From Deltaproteobacteria bacterium (lineage in GTDB: Bacteria; Desulfobacterota; DSM-4660; Desulfatiglandales; HGW-15): 10,259 nucleotides of DNA. Both the position numbers and the translations under genes were made by a program. The notes beneath the pieces are model-generated. The model was not told the DNA's origin and searched no databases. It worked only from the letters and a program-made list of their open reading frames with translations. This document shows, one piece after another, positions 1 to 7,604 of this stretch. The stretch is from assembly GCA_019308525.1 (NCBI GenBank), contig JAFDIC010000163.1, positions 1 through 10,259 on the forward strand, in the 5' to 3' direction. How positions within the stretch are numbered: position 1 is the stretch's first letter; every line of letters begins with the position of its first letter.

Positions 1-447
1 CCGCTTGGCTTATCCTGCCACAGCGGGAGGATGTTATTAGTACTCAACTGGCTGTTGCCCAAAGCCTGATCAACCGCGATCGATGGTCCCTGGAGGTCTT
101 TTCTCAAGGCTCAATATCCCTCCTGAGCTGTTCCCACGCCCCCATTGTCCTCATAGGGGTTCCTCAATAGGGGCGAGAGCTGGAGGCTCCGGTGAAGATG
201 ATCTCTTGGGGCCACTGTGGCCTTCTATTCAGTGTTTGGTGCCCGTGTAATTGCCTGGAAGGAATTTGATTGAGCCTTGAGAAAAGACCTCCAGGGACCA
301 CAACAGCAAATACCATGAGCGCTATTTTCTCTTGGCATAAATGGGTGGAGCGGAAAAGATTTGGGGAACAGCCTGTCAACACCTAGCTCCCTTCGTCCAC
401 TATCGCCCACCATTCTCCGCCCGGCAAAACCACAAAGTCGCATGTTG
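1..447. other. Gene-poor left edge, no recognisable gene
   Basis: No protein family is recognised here on either strand. One frame is open on the plus strand from position 3 to a TAG at 168-170 (55 codons, no start in the window, entering from the left). It could be the tail of a gene lying outside, but the peptide matches nothing I know. The minus-strand frames at 164-443 read through one arm of an inverted repeat and have no convincing ribosome binding site. The region also holds a near-duplicate of 12-13 nt (148-159 and 161-173) and a short hairpin with GGCCA/TGGCC arms near 210-223. No T-rich terminator follows the alcohol dehydrogenase gene that ends at 448. Confidence 0.5.
84..300. repeat. 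Perfect 32-bp inverted repeat with 153-bp spacer
   Basis: The arm at 84-115 begins TGGTCCCTGG, and the arm at 269-300 is its exact reverse complement, ending CCAGGGACCA. All 32 positions pair, and the match stops at once on both sides. The whole unit is 217 bp, the size of a small non-autonomous (MITE-like) element or a short invertible segment. I see no target-site duplication: the left flank ends CGA and the right flank begins CAA. The spacer contains no transposase frame and no clear promoter. A fold-back assembly or cloning artefact is also possible. The repeat itself is certain; its nature is not. Confidence 0.85.
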
Positions 448-1554
448 CTACAGGCGCAAAACCGGTTTGATCACGCGCCCTTTTTCCATGTCTTCCACGG
501 CCTTATTTATTTCCTCGAACGGATAGAATGTGATCATTCTGTCAAAGGGAAATCGCCCCTGGGTGTACAATTCAATCAACCTGGGGATAAACAGATCCGG
601 GATGCCATCCCCTTCGACGATCCCTCGAACTGTGCGGCCGTTCATGATCAGGTCCATGTCCAGGCTGACCTCCGTGCCAGGCGGTACCACCCCTAACAGC
701 CCGCAAACCCCGCAGCGGGGCAAGGCGTCCACAGCCTGCCGCAGCACCTTCGGATTACCGACACATTCCAGGGTAAATTCCGCACCCCCGCCGGTAATGT
801 CACGAATCGCCCCAACAGGGTCCATCTCCTCGGCATTTATGGTATGAGTAGCACCGAACTCTTTTGCCTTATCGAGGCGGTCCGAAATGATATCTACGGC
901 GATGATGGTAGTGCACCCGCAAACAACGGCACCCAGTACGGCGCTCATTCCCACCGGTCCCACACCAAACACGGCGATGGAAGCCCCGGGCCTGGGCTGA
1001 AACGTATTCATCACCGCACCGGCGCCGGTCTGGACTCCACAGGCCAGGGGGCCGACGATCTCCAGGGGGATGTCTTTGCTTACCTTTACCACGTTACGTT
1101 CGTTGGCCAAGGCAAAGTCGGCGAAAGAGGACTGAGAAAAAAAGGATCCATAGATGACCCGATCCCCTTTTCGCAAGGTGGTGGACCCGTCTGGTCGGGC
1201 GCCATTGAAATTGTGCAGGAAAAAATTGTGACAATAGGAATTATTCCCCGACTTGCACGAAGGGCAGGCTCCACAGCAGTCCCAACTCAATGCCACATGG
1301 TCTCCGGCTTTCACCTTGGTAACTCGATCTCCCACCTTTTCTACCACGCCAGCCCCTTCGTGTCCAAAGACACCGGGCAGCGTGCGAGCGGGTGGTATCG
1401 GCAAATGTAACTCCCTCGCCGCAAGGTCCGTGTGGCAGATGCCGGTACCGACTATGCGAATCAATACCTCATCATCATTGGGATCGCTGAGTTCCAGCTC
1501 TTCAATAGCAAACTCTCCCGATTGCTCAAAAACGACGGCGGCCTTAATCTTCAT
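448..1554 (-). CDS. Zinc-dependent alcohol dehydrogenase, aryl-alcohol (benzyl alcohol) dehydrogenase type
   Basis: This cytoplasmic medium-chain dehydrogenase of 368 residues probably interconverts an alcohol and its aldehyde with NAD. Catalytic zinc ligands are visible as C40, H65 (in GHE) and C172. The structural zinc lobe has C94, C97, C100 and C108. The Rossmann motif GVGPVG is at 197-202, and D221 at the end of the next strand favours NAD over NADP. The segments YCHNFFLHNFNGARPDG and GPLACGVQTGAGAV resemble the XylB-like benzyl/aryl-alcohol dehydrogenase branch, so an aromatic or allylic alcohol is a fair guess. The ATG at 1554 is preferred over an upstream in-frame start at 1602, because AGGAGGG lies 4 nt before it and the family begins this way. 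It lies downstream of the ABC transporter genes on the same strand. Family confidence is high; substrate confidence is low. Confidence 0.92.
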   Translation of the reverse strand: MKIKAAVVFEQSGEFAIEELELSDPNDDEVLIRIVGTGICHTDLAARELHLPIPPARTLPGVFGHEGAGVVEKVGDRVTKVKAGDHVALSWDCCGACPSCKSGNNSYCHNFFLHNFNGARPDGSTTLRKGDRVIYGSFFSQSSFADFALANERNVVKVSKDIPLEIVGPLACGVQTGAGAVMNTFQPRPGASIAVFGVGPVGMSAVLGAVVCGCTTIIAVDIISDRLDKAKEFGATHTINAEEMDPVGAIRDITGGGAEFTLECVGNPKVLRQAVDALPRCGVCGLLGVVPPGTEVSLDMDLIMNGRTVRGIVEGDGIPDLFIPRLIELYTQGRFPFDRMITFYPFEEINKAVEDMEKGRVIKPVLRL

Positions 1555-1799
1555 TTTTCCCTCCTGAGCTTTTGGGGCCCCATGGATGAACCTCTGGCCC
1601 ATCCTAGGACCCCCATTGTATCAGCCACATATTCGAGACCAAGCTCGTTGGTTGCTCCAGGCGGCATGCCGGTTCGTCTCTCCACATCTTAACATCGTCG
1701 TAAGAGACCCTGACATGGCGCTTCCAGGATGAAGAATTCAACTGCTCCTTTCCCGATGATCTTTTTCACGGTAAGAATCATCCGTACTCTGACTGTCAT
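1551..1799 (-). pseudogene. Possible remnant of a small gene, interrupted by TAA, coupled to the dehydrogenase start
   Basis: One minus-strand frame is open from an ATG at 1799 to a TAA at 1691-1689 (36 codons). The same frame stays open again to a TGA at 1553-1551 (45 codons, with a GTG at 1685). That TGA overlaps the ATG of the alcohol dehydrogenase as ATGA, an arrangement typical of translationally coupled genes. Pieces such as MILTVKKIIGKGAVEFF and GATNELGLEYVADTMGVLG look protein-like, but I do not recognise a family. It may be a small gene broken by a stop codon, or two chance frames. The remaining spacer up to the livF stop (1800-1898) shows no gene and no rho-independent terminator. 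Confidence 0.22.
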
Positions 1800-1898
1800 C
1801 TAACGCCTGGCTTTCTCGGGTGTCAGCCACTCTTCTTAGGGCTACGTCGGCGACTTTCCCTTTATCCTACGCCCCATTTGTTGCTATGAGGCATTGCA

Positions 1899-2605
1899 TC
1901 AAAGGCCCAAATATGCCTTCTTTATAAGTTCTTCGCTTAGGAGTTTTTCGCTTTCTCCGGCCAAGATAACACGGCCGTTTTCCAACACGTATGCCCGATC
2001 AGTTATCTCAAGGGCCTGTTGGACATTTTGCTCGATCAGGAAGATGGTAATCCCCTGGTCATGGAGATCCTCTATGATGCGGAAGATTTCCCCCACCACC
2101 AGCGGAGCCAGACCAGAGGAGGGCTCATCAATGATGCACAGTCTTGGCCTTGACATCAAGCCCCGGGGCCCAAAGCTACCATCTGCTGTTCACCGCCGCT
2201 CAATGTTCCGGCCAATTGTCTTTGTCTGGTTCTTAGGACAGGGAAAAGTTGATAGACCTGCTCAAGGGTCTCTTCTCTCTGTTTCCATGCGCGCCGAAGA
2301 TAGGCGCCCATCTCTAAGTTCTCACGAACCGACATATCGGGGAAAAGTTTTCTTCCCTCCGGTATATGGGATAGACCCATTTGCACGATAGAGTGAGTTT
2401 CCAGCCCCTCTATCCTCTTGCCAAGGAACTCGATACTTCCAGAAGCCGGATGCAGCAAACCGGATATGGTATTAAGAAGTGTCGTTTTCCCCGCTCCATT
2501 GGCACCGACCAAGGCGACTATCTCCGCCTCTTCGATCTCTAGGGAAACGCCCCACAACGCCTGAATCTTGCCATAGAAAGTATCTATGTTGCTAACTACC
2601 AGCAT
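1899..2605 (-). pseudogene. livF: Branched-chain amino acid type ABC transporter ATPase LivF, frameshifted
   Basis: This is one of the two cytoplasmic ATPases that drive the LivHM permease. The first frame runs from the ATG at 2605 for 149 residues, with Walker A GANGAGKTT at 34-42 and the ABC signature LSGGEQ at 135-140. It then reads ALGPGA and stops at a TGA (2158-2156). The rest of the protein continues in another frame from about 2159 to 1899 (86 codons), with MSRPRL, Walker B IIDEPSSGLAP and LIEQN. Together the parts make a normal LivF of about 235 residues. The break lies in a CCCCGGGG tract (2161-2168) where the family has G-R-A/G-L-M; two extra bases, or one missing, explain it. The second half has no ribosome binding site of its own. 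The start overlaps livG by 14 nt, with GAGAAGG just upstream. It is either a real mutation or a sequencing/assembly error. Confidence 0.9.
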
Positions 2606-3329
2606 GAGCCTTCTCTCCCAAGTATACCTTGATAACTGTTCTGCTGGTGGCGATCTCCTGCGGCGTTCCCTCGGCAATCTTTGCGCCGTGATGAAGTACC
2701 ATGATCCGATCACACAGGTTCATTATAGCCTTCATGACATGCTCAATCATGATGATGGTAATCCCCTTGTCCCGGATCCTGGTCACAAGATCCATAGCCT
2801 GGGCTACCTCAGTGGCATTCAATCCGGCCATTATCTCGTCAAGCAGGAGCAGTTCCGGTTTGGTTGCCAGCGCCCTGGCGACTTCAAGTCGCTTTTGGTT
2901 GGCCAGAGTCAGGTCCTTGGCAGGGGTCGCTTTCACTGCTGACAATCCGACAAACTCTAGTAACTCTGAGGCTTCTCTTACCGCATCCCTTGACGACATA
3001 CCCGGTGATACCCCAAAATAGGAGCCCAGTACCACATTGTCGAGGACCGACATGTGGGCGAAAACCTTGACCGATTGAAAGGTCCTCGCCACACCCATCC
3101 TACAGATCTTGTATGGCTTTAGGCCAGTTATAATTTCTCCCTTGAATCTTATTGTCCCGGACTTGGGAGTAAGGGCGGCAGATATGAGGTTGAACAGGGT
3201 TGTTTTACCGGCTCCATTGGGACCAATCAGGCCGACCACCTCACCCTGGTCCACATGGAAGCTGACATCAGATACGGCTGCTAGCCCACCAAAATACTTG
3301 GTTACCCCTTCACCTTCAAGAATAGGCAT
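2592..3329 (-). CDS. livG: Branched-chain amino acid type ABC transporter ATPase LivG
   Basis: This 245-residue protein is the second ATPase of the importer and acts on the inner face of the membrane. Walker A GPNGAGKTT is at 36-44, the Q-loop at Q85 (ARTFQ), Walker B LLLLDE at 160-165 and the switch histidine at H197 (IEH). The signature position reads LTLANQK (140-146) instead of LSGGQ, and Walker B is followed by IMAGLN instead of the commoner PAAGMN. To my knowledge a branch of LivG-like proteins carries this pattern, so it need not mean loss of function. The ATG at 3329 follows a GGGGGGAAAC stretch and lies 14 nt inside the end of livM. Length is normal for the family (about 250). Confidence 0.94.
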   Translation of the reverse strand: MPILEGEGVTKYFGGLAAVSDVSFHVDQGEVVGLIGPNGAGKTTLFNLISAALTPKSGTIRFKGEIITGLKPYKICRMGVARTFQSVKVFAHMSVLDNVVLGSYFGVSPGMSSRDAVREASELLEFVGLSAVKATPAKDLTLANQKRLEVARALATKPELLLLDEIMAGLNATEVAQAMDLVTRIRDKGITIIMIEHVMKAIMNLCDRIMVLHHGAKIAEGTPQEIATSRTVIKVYLGEKAHAGS

Positions 3330-4269
3330 GTTTCCCCCCGGAAATTCGTTCCCATAACTTTTGCATCAATCCAACCAGTCCTTCTGGAAGATACAGTATG
3401 GCAACCACCATTACGGCGCCGAAAATAAGCATATATAACTCGGGCAACCTGGTTATCAGGAACTCTTCCAAGTAGGTAAAAATGACAGCGCCTATTATGG
3501 GACCGTAAAGCTGCCCCACACCGCCAAAGATGGCCATCAACACGGGCATAAAGGAAAAGAGCGGATTAAAGGCTATGAACGGGTCAATATAGGTCCATTT
3601 TGTCGCCATTATAGCCCCGGCCGCTCCCATGAAAAATGCGCTGATGGCGAAGGTGACGACCTTCACCATGGTAACGTTGACACCGGTATGGGCCGCTGCA
3701 TCCTCGTTCTGACCGATACTTTGCAGGGCCAGGCCATATTTGGAGTGCCTGATGAGGTAGGTGACAAGCAGCAACAATACAAAAATGATGAGCAGCGAGT
3801 AATAGATGGTGTTGTAATCCACCACCATAACGAATCTGCCGCGCGTGCCCGTCACATGAAGCTCCCAGAAAAGGAGAAAATGCTTGATGAGCTCAACCAG
3901 GCCGAAAGTGAATATGGCGAAATAGATGCCCTTCAGTCTTAGAGTTAAGGCACCCACGAGAAGACCGAGACAGAAACTGGCCATACCCCCGATACTGATG
4001 ACTACGGGCAGGGGTAATGCCTTCCCCAGCACGGCCGAAGTATATATGCCGATCCCAAAAAACGCGGCCGGCGCCAGGGAGATGTAACCGCTAGGACCGG
4101 AAAAAACAACCCAGCTCACCGTCAGAACCACATACATGAGAATGCTGCTTAGCAAAATAATTGTATAACCGGGAGAATACTGTGAGACAGTAGCTAGAAG
4201 GACTAACACGATGAAAACAACTGAACCAGATACCAGGGACCCCTTTGACGTGAATTTGGCAATTTTCAT
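3316..4269 (-). CDS. livM: Branched-chain amino acid type ABC transporter permease LivM
   Basis: This is a 317-residue inner-membrane permease, one half of the channel that pairs with LivH. Several long hydrophobic segments are evident, for example residues 13-28, 37-56, about 87-110, about 157-174 and 283-300. The cytoplasmic EAA-like loop reads SKYGLALQSIGQNEDAAAHTG and contacts the ATPases. The usual GYISLAPAAFFGIGIY segment near the N-terminus is present. I chose the ATG at 4269, not the in-frame ATG at 4362. The extra 31 residues would overlap livH and read as hydrophilic nonsense, while TAGGAAA sits directly before the chosen ATG. The gap to livH is 4 nt, so translation is probably coupled. 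Confidence 0.93.
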   Translation of the reverse strand: MKIAKFTSKGSLVSGSVVFIVLVLLATVSQYSPGYTIILLSSILMYVVLTVSWVVFSGPSGYISLAPAAFFGIGIYTSAVLGKALPLPVVISIGGMASFCLGLLVGALTLRLKGIYFAIFTFGLVELIKHFLLFWELHVTGTRGRFVMVVDYNTIYYSLLIIFVLLLLVTYLIRHSKYGLALQSIGQNEDAAAHTGVNVTMVKVVTFAISAFFMGAAGAIMATKWTYIDPFIAFNPLFSFMPVLMAIFGGVGQLYGPIIGAVIFTYLEEFLITRLPELYMLIFGAVMVVAILYLPEGLVGLMQKLWERISGGKHAYS

Positions 4270-4273
4270 TTTC

Positions 4274-5143
4274 CTATTTTCCCAAAATACCTGTCGGTCT
4301 CGCCAGGAGCAGGAGTATGAAGATGACATAGTAGGCCACCAGTGCCAAGCTCGGCTCAACATACGTGACTATGCTGCCGATAAGGCCCAGTAAAAAACCC
4401 CCGATGAAGCTCCCAGGGATACTGCCCAATCCCCCCAAGACGACGACTATTATGGCTATTATCGTATATTCCATGCCCATCGTTGCCTTGATAGGATAGC
4501 ACATGCTCAAAAGCCCACCGGCAAAACCGGCCATCAAAGCCCCGAGGCCGAAACACAAGGCGAGCACATGGTTAATGTTTACCCCCATGAGCCCGGCCGC
4601 CGTCGGGTCTTGTGCCGCTGCCCTGATCGCCTTTCCCAGCCGGGTCCGGGCCAGGAAAAGATAGAAGCCCAAACCGATGACCACGGCAAACAAAAGGGTT
4701 ACTAGACGATTGGCTGCAAATATGGCGCCCCCCAGATTGACCCCGGAGACCAAGTAGCGGTACCCCTTTATGTCGCCACCCCATGTCAATATGGCCAGAT
4801 TTTCAATCATGAAGAAAAGACCAAAAGAGGCCAGCAGAGACCTACCCTCAAAGACATCCACTGATATTGACGATTTCAGGAGACTCCTGAACAGGGTTCT
4901 ATGAAGGAAAAAACCAATCAAGAATATGGGAGGGCCGCAAATGGCGAGAGAAACCAGGGGATTGATGCCAAACATGGTGAACAGCATCCAGGTGGCGAAG
5001 GCCCCGAGCATAATGAATTCACCGTGGGCTATGTTCAGCACCCGGGCAACTCCATATTGCAGGCTGAGCCCCACGGCAATCAGGGCATAGATACCGCCCA
5101 GCAGTAAGCCTGCGATCCCTATGTCTAGGATTGTTACAAGCAT
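4274..5143 (-). CDS. livH: Branched-chain amino acid type ABC transporter permease LivH
   Basis: This 289-residue inner-membrane permease is the partner of LivM. Family hallmarks are the N-terminal GLLLGGIYALIAVGLSLQYG, then VLNIAHGEFIMLGAF, the EAA-like loop RTRLGKAIRAAAQDPTAAGL, and the C-terminal IAIIVVVLGGLGSIPGSFIG. Seven or eight hydrophobic segments can be counted. Its ATG at 5143 has no clear Shine-Dalgarno sequence (the preceding bases are ACCATCAAG), which is weaker than its neighbours. No better in-frame start exists upstream. A 160-nt gap separates it from the binding-protein gene. This gap may allow a processing or attenuation step that gives more binding protein than permease, but no clear hairpin was found. 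Confidence 0.93.
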   Translation of the reverse strand: MLVTILDIGIAGLLLGGIYALIAVGLSLQYGVARVLNIAHGEFIMLGAFATWMLFTMFGINPLVSLAICGPPIFLIGFFLHRTLFRSLLKSSISVDVFEGRSLLASFGLFFMIENLAILTWGGDIKGYRYLVSGVNLGGAIFAANRLVTLLFAVVIGLGFYLFLARTRLGKAIRAAAQDPTAAGLMGVNINHVLALCFGLGALMAGFAGGLLSMCYPIKATMGMEYTIIAIIVVVLGGLGSIPGSFIGGFLLGLIGSIVTYVEPSLALVAYYVIFILLLLARPTGILGK

Positions 5144-5303
5144 CTTGATGGTTTTCTGGGTCTGACAATTACGGCCGCAGGCTGTCCAAAAGGCACGGGA
5201 AAACAGCTCGGATCACGATAATCACCTTGAGGAGTTCCTATTATTGCGCCCTTTGAGACAACCTGCCGACCATTTACAAGGATCAAACTCCTGAACCCGA
5301 CTT

Positions 5304-6563
5304 CTACTTGCTTTTCTTCTTAGGCTTTGGCCACTTGGGCTTGGGGTATATAGGCGCTGCGGTCCGCTTCTCTTTGGGGCCGATCACTTCAAACACCCCC
5401 TTTTGCCACTGCCCAATCTGCCCGGGATGACATTCGACTGCCAAGATTCCGCCGCCACCGCCGAATGTCTTAAACCACGTGGGCCCCAAAACCGTGTTAA
5501 ACTTTGCCGTGGCCATAACCTCCCTTATCTTTTTCTGGTTCAGGGTCCCGGCCTTCTCGATGGCCTGCTCAAAAAACTGCAGTCCGGCCCAATAGAACAG
5601 ATGCCCCCACCAGTCAAGGATGTCTGGGGAATAGCGGGCGGTGAACTTATCACAGAATTTCTTGGCCTCGGGAGAACTCTTACAGTTCCAGGCACCTTCA
5701 CCCATTACGCCCTCAACCACGTCTTCACCAAATATCTTCTTATAAACGGCGAAATTCCCCCCTGGGCCGAGCAGAAAGGCCTTTGGATTATAGCCAATCG
5801 CCTGTGCCGTTCCCGTAACCAGGAAACCGGTATCCGGATAGGTGAAAGAGCAGAAGGCATCCACATTGAGTTTTTTGGCCTCTTTCAATATATGGGATAC
5901 GTCCTTGATATCAGGTGGAACGCTCTTAACCATCTTGACTTCGATGCCTTTCCTCGTGAATTCCCTGTTTGCCACACCGGAATATTCTATGCCGTGGAGA
6001 TCTTCGATGAACATTATCGCCGCACTCTTCACCCCCACTTCCTCAAATATCTCAGCCAGAACCGGCATCTGATTATGGTCGGAGAAATTCAGGACGCCGA
6101 AGAAGTAGGGCATGCCGGGAAGCATTTGTGTGATGGTCGTGGCGCCTCCCTCTGCCCCCAACAGGATGTACCCGTGCCTGTTTGCTATTGCGCCTGCCGC
6201 AAAAAGGAAAGCGGTGCTCGCCGGCGGGAACACGAAATCAACCTTATCCTTTAATATCAATTTATCCAGCAGTCTCGTCATCGTGCCCATATCGCTTTTG
6301 TCATCATAGACGAGCATCTCTACGGGTAATCTCTTGCCGTATTCCTCTATGTATATCCCACCCTTGGCATTTACCTCATCGACCCACATTTTGTAGATTG
6401 GCCCGAAGGCATTCGCTTCGAAAAAAGATAATGGGCCTGATAGAGGTCTAGCCGCACCAATAATGATTTTGTCCTTTGAATAGGCGGTAAACGGAAAGGA
6501 AAAAACTAGGATCAGCACAAATACACAAGCGCCTAACCTAGAAAACCTAAGTGTACGATTCAT
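5304..6563 (-). CDS. ABC transporter periplasmic substrate-binding protein, HAAT / Peripla_BP_6 type
   Basis: This 419-residue protein is exported to the periplasm, where it would capture the solute for LivHMGF. Residues 1-29 form a signal peptide: basic start (MNRTLRFSR), hydrophobic core, and a probable cut after AYS at residue 29. The mature part opens IIIGAARPLSGPLSFFEANA, typical of the type I periplasmic fold of the Leu/Ile/Val-binding family. The segment VYDDKSDMGTMTRLLDKLI is also usual for that family. The C-terminus is rich in Pro and Lys (PKPKWPKPKKKSK). A strong AAAGGAGG lies about 5 nt before the ATG at 6563. Substrates of this family range from amino acids to amides and aromatic acids, so the ligand is not known. 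It is the first gene of the transporter set, 219 nt below marR. Confidence 0.93.
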   Translation of the reverse strand: MNRTLRFSRLGACVFVLILVFSFPFTAYSKDKIIIGAARPLSGPLSFFEANAFGPIYKMWVDEVNAKGGIYIEEYGKRLPVEMLVYDDKSDMGTMTRLLDKLILKDKVDFVFPPASTAFLFAAGAIANRHGYILLGAEGGATTITQMLPGMPYFFGVLNFSDHNQMPVLAEIFEEVGVKSAAIMFIEDLHGIEYSGVANREFTRKGIEVKMVKSVPPDIKDVSHILKEAKKLNVDAFCSFTYPDTGFLVTGTAQAIGYNPKAFLLGPGGNFAVYKKIFGEDVVEGVMGEGAWNCKSSPEAKKFCDKFTARYSPDILDWWGHLFYWAGLQFFEQAIEKAGTLNQKKIREVMATAKFNTVLGPTWFKTFGGGGGILAVECHPGQIGQWQKGVFEVIGPKEKRTAAPIYPKPKWPKPKKKSK

Positions 6564-6782
6564 ACCCCCCTCCTTTCATAGATCGGCCAATTTTGAACTG
6601 GACCTTCCCTCATTTGACATTACAAAGGTATCGACCGCTCAAGACACACCTTGGTCATTACCACTCCCCTTTGCCAAAGAAATATAAACATCACCTCCCT
6701 TCATCCCTTGAAGTTTCAGACCTGACTCTCATCACCCTTAAGATCTTTGCCCCTAAAGACGGCGCAACCTGCGATACCGGAC
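6564..6782. other. Spacer between marR and the binding-protein gene
   Basis: This 219-nt spacer would hold the leader of the transporter operon if it has its own promoter. On the minus strand I find no sigma-70 promoter with good boxes and spacing, and no GG-N10-GC sigma-54 pattern. Short frames are present (for example an ATG at about 6645 preceded by GGGGAG, 12 codons), too short to call. No terminator is seen after marR, so read-through from marR into the transporter genes is possible. Confidence 0.4.
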
Positions 6783-7247
6783 TCATGATGATGAACGCAT
6801 GTTGTTCCTGATCAATCGTCTAAGCTTGTCCAGAAACTCCAACTTCTCTTTCTGTGAAAAACCCTTCAGGATGGCTTCGAGGCTCTGGTCCTTTTCCTTT
6901 TCTATGTTTTTGAGTGTCCTTTTTCCCTTTGGTGTGATTTCAAGAATGGTTACACGATCGTCATTGGGGTCCGCCTTCCTGATCAGGAAACCTTCTCTCT
7001 CCAATCTCTTGGCTAAGCCCGTCATATTCGCCCCTGGAACGAGCATGATCCTGCTCACCTCCGAGATCCTGTTCATACCGTTCCGCGACGCATCCAGGAC
7101 ACGAAGGACATTGTATTGTGGAAATGAAAGGCCGTAATTTCTGAAAATGGCAGAGTGGGTCCTTTTGAAGATCTCTGCCGCCCTTACGACCCCCATAAGG
7201 ACTTTTTCGTTGGTGCTCAAATCACTCACATATCTTTTCCCATTCAC
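6783..7247 (-). CDS. MarR-family transcriptional regulator
   Basis: This is a 154-residue dimeric winged-helix DNA-binding protein. Family features are the segment FRNYGLSFPQYNVLRVL before the DNA-binding domain, a helix-turn-helix with the recognition helix near residues 72-85 (GANMTGLAKRLEREG), the wing with ADPNDDRV at 92-99, and a C-terminal dimerisation helix. The start is uncertain. The frame reaches a TTG at 7262, but a GTG at 7247 has GCAGGAG 6 nt upstream and is preferred. It lies divergent to the CoA ligase gene and upstream of the transporter genes. It is therefore the obvious local regulator, probably a repressor relieved by a carboxylic acid or its CoA ester (inference). Confidence 0.9.
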   Translation of the reverse strand: MNGKRYVSDLSTNEKVLMGVVRAAEIFKRTHSAIFRNYGLSFPQYNVLRVLDASRNGMNRISEVSRIMLVPGANMTGLAKRLEREGFLIRKADPNDDRVTILEITPKGKRTLKNIEKEKDQSLEAILKGFSQKEKLEFLDKLRRLIRNNMRSSS

Positions 7248-7266
7248 GCCCGGCTCCTGCAAAACA

Positions 7267-7306
7267 CAATATCAAAATATTCAATTTCCATAATATATTG
7301 ATATTG
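7267..7306. promoter_or_regulatory. Inverted repeat, probable MarR operator
   Basis: Arms at 7267-7281 and 7292-7306 are 15 nt each and pair at 14 positions, separated by 10 nt. The outer ends read CAATATCA and TGATATTG. The repeat sits between the marR promoter and the marR start codon, a usual place for autorepression by MarR proteins. AT-rich imperfect palindromes are typical MarR targets. The ATATTGA element occurs twice here (7295-7301 and 7301-7307) and twice more near the ligase promoter. Confidence 0.55.
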
Positions 7307-7328
7307 AGCAATTTCGTTTTTGATGAAC

Positions 7329-7357
7329 TTGATATCATTGGTTTTTTCCTTTGTCAA
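7329..7357 (-). promoter_or_regulatory. Probable sigma-70 promoter of marR
   Basis: On the minus strand a perfect TTGACA (7357-7352) is followed after exactly 17 nt by TATCAA (7334-7329, four of six consensus bases). Transcription would start near 7322, giving a leader of about 75 nt before the GTG at 7247. The -10 box lies within a TGATATCA palindrome (7330-7337) that resembles the operator-like repeats downstream, so this promoter may be autoregulated. Confidence 0.6.
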
Positions 7358-7558
7358 TAGTATTTTCGACCCTTACACCGCCGATTCAAACATGCCCATT
7401 CCTGTCCGGATCTCGGCTTATTCCGCAGTTCTTCAGCAGGAAGACCCATACCTCAAGCCCAAATGGCCTGTGCAACCATTTGAATTTAAAATATTAATTG
7501 TAACTTCGAATTTGACATGTGATAAGGGCTGGCAACGAGAGCCTTGGGGAATAGTCAA

Positions 7559-7604
7559 GATATTGAATATGAATATATTGACAAAAATATGGATCTATTC
7601 TAAT
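7559..7604 (+). promoter_or_regulatory. Candidate promoter and operator-like repeats for the CoA ligase gene
   Basis: A perfect TTGACA (7578-7583) is followed after 15 nt by TCTAAT (7599-7604), five of six -10 bases. The spacing is 2 nt shorter than ideal. Two direct ATATTGA copies (7560-7566 and 7575-7581) lie against and inside the -35 box, and a 10-mer AATATATTGA is shared with the marR operator repeat (7292-7301 and 7572-7581). A regulator bound here would block RNA polymerase. The leader would be about 165 nt and would include the hairpin at 7647-7670. Confidence 0.4.

Noticed and set aside
844..1410. Plus-strand open frame of 188 codons opposite the alcohol dehydrogenase
   Set aside because: The minus strand carries a complete zinc dehydrogenase with all zinc ligands; this frame is its shadow.
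4270..4362. Longer livM start at 4362
   Set aside because: It would add 31 hydrophilic residues inside the end of livH; the ATG at 4269 has TAGGAAA before it and gives the usual N-terminus.
5403..6254. Long plus-strand open frame of 283 codons opposite the binding-protein gene
   Set aside because: It lies wholly inside the clear binding-protein gene on the other strand, has no family features, and is a shadow of that gene's codon use.
5304..6563. Lipobox-like LGAC near residue 13 of the binding protein
   Set aside because: The cysteine precedes the hydrophobic core, whereas a true lipobox follows it; an ordinary signal peptide with a cut after AYS fits better.
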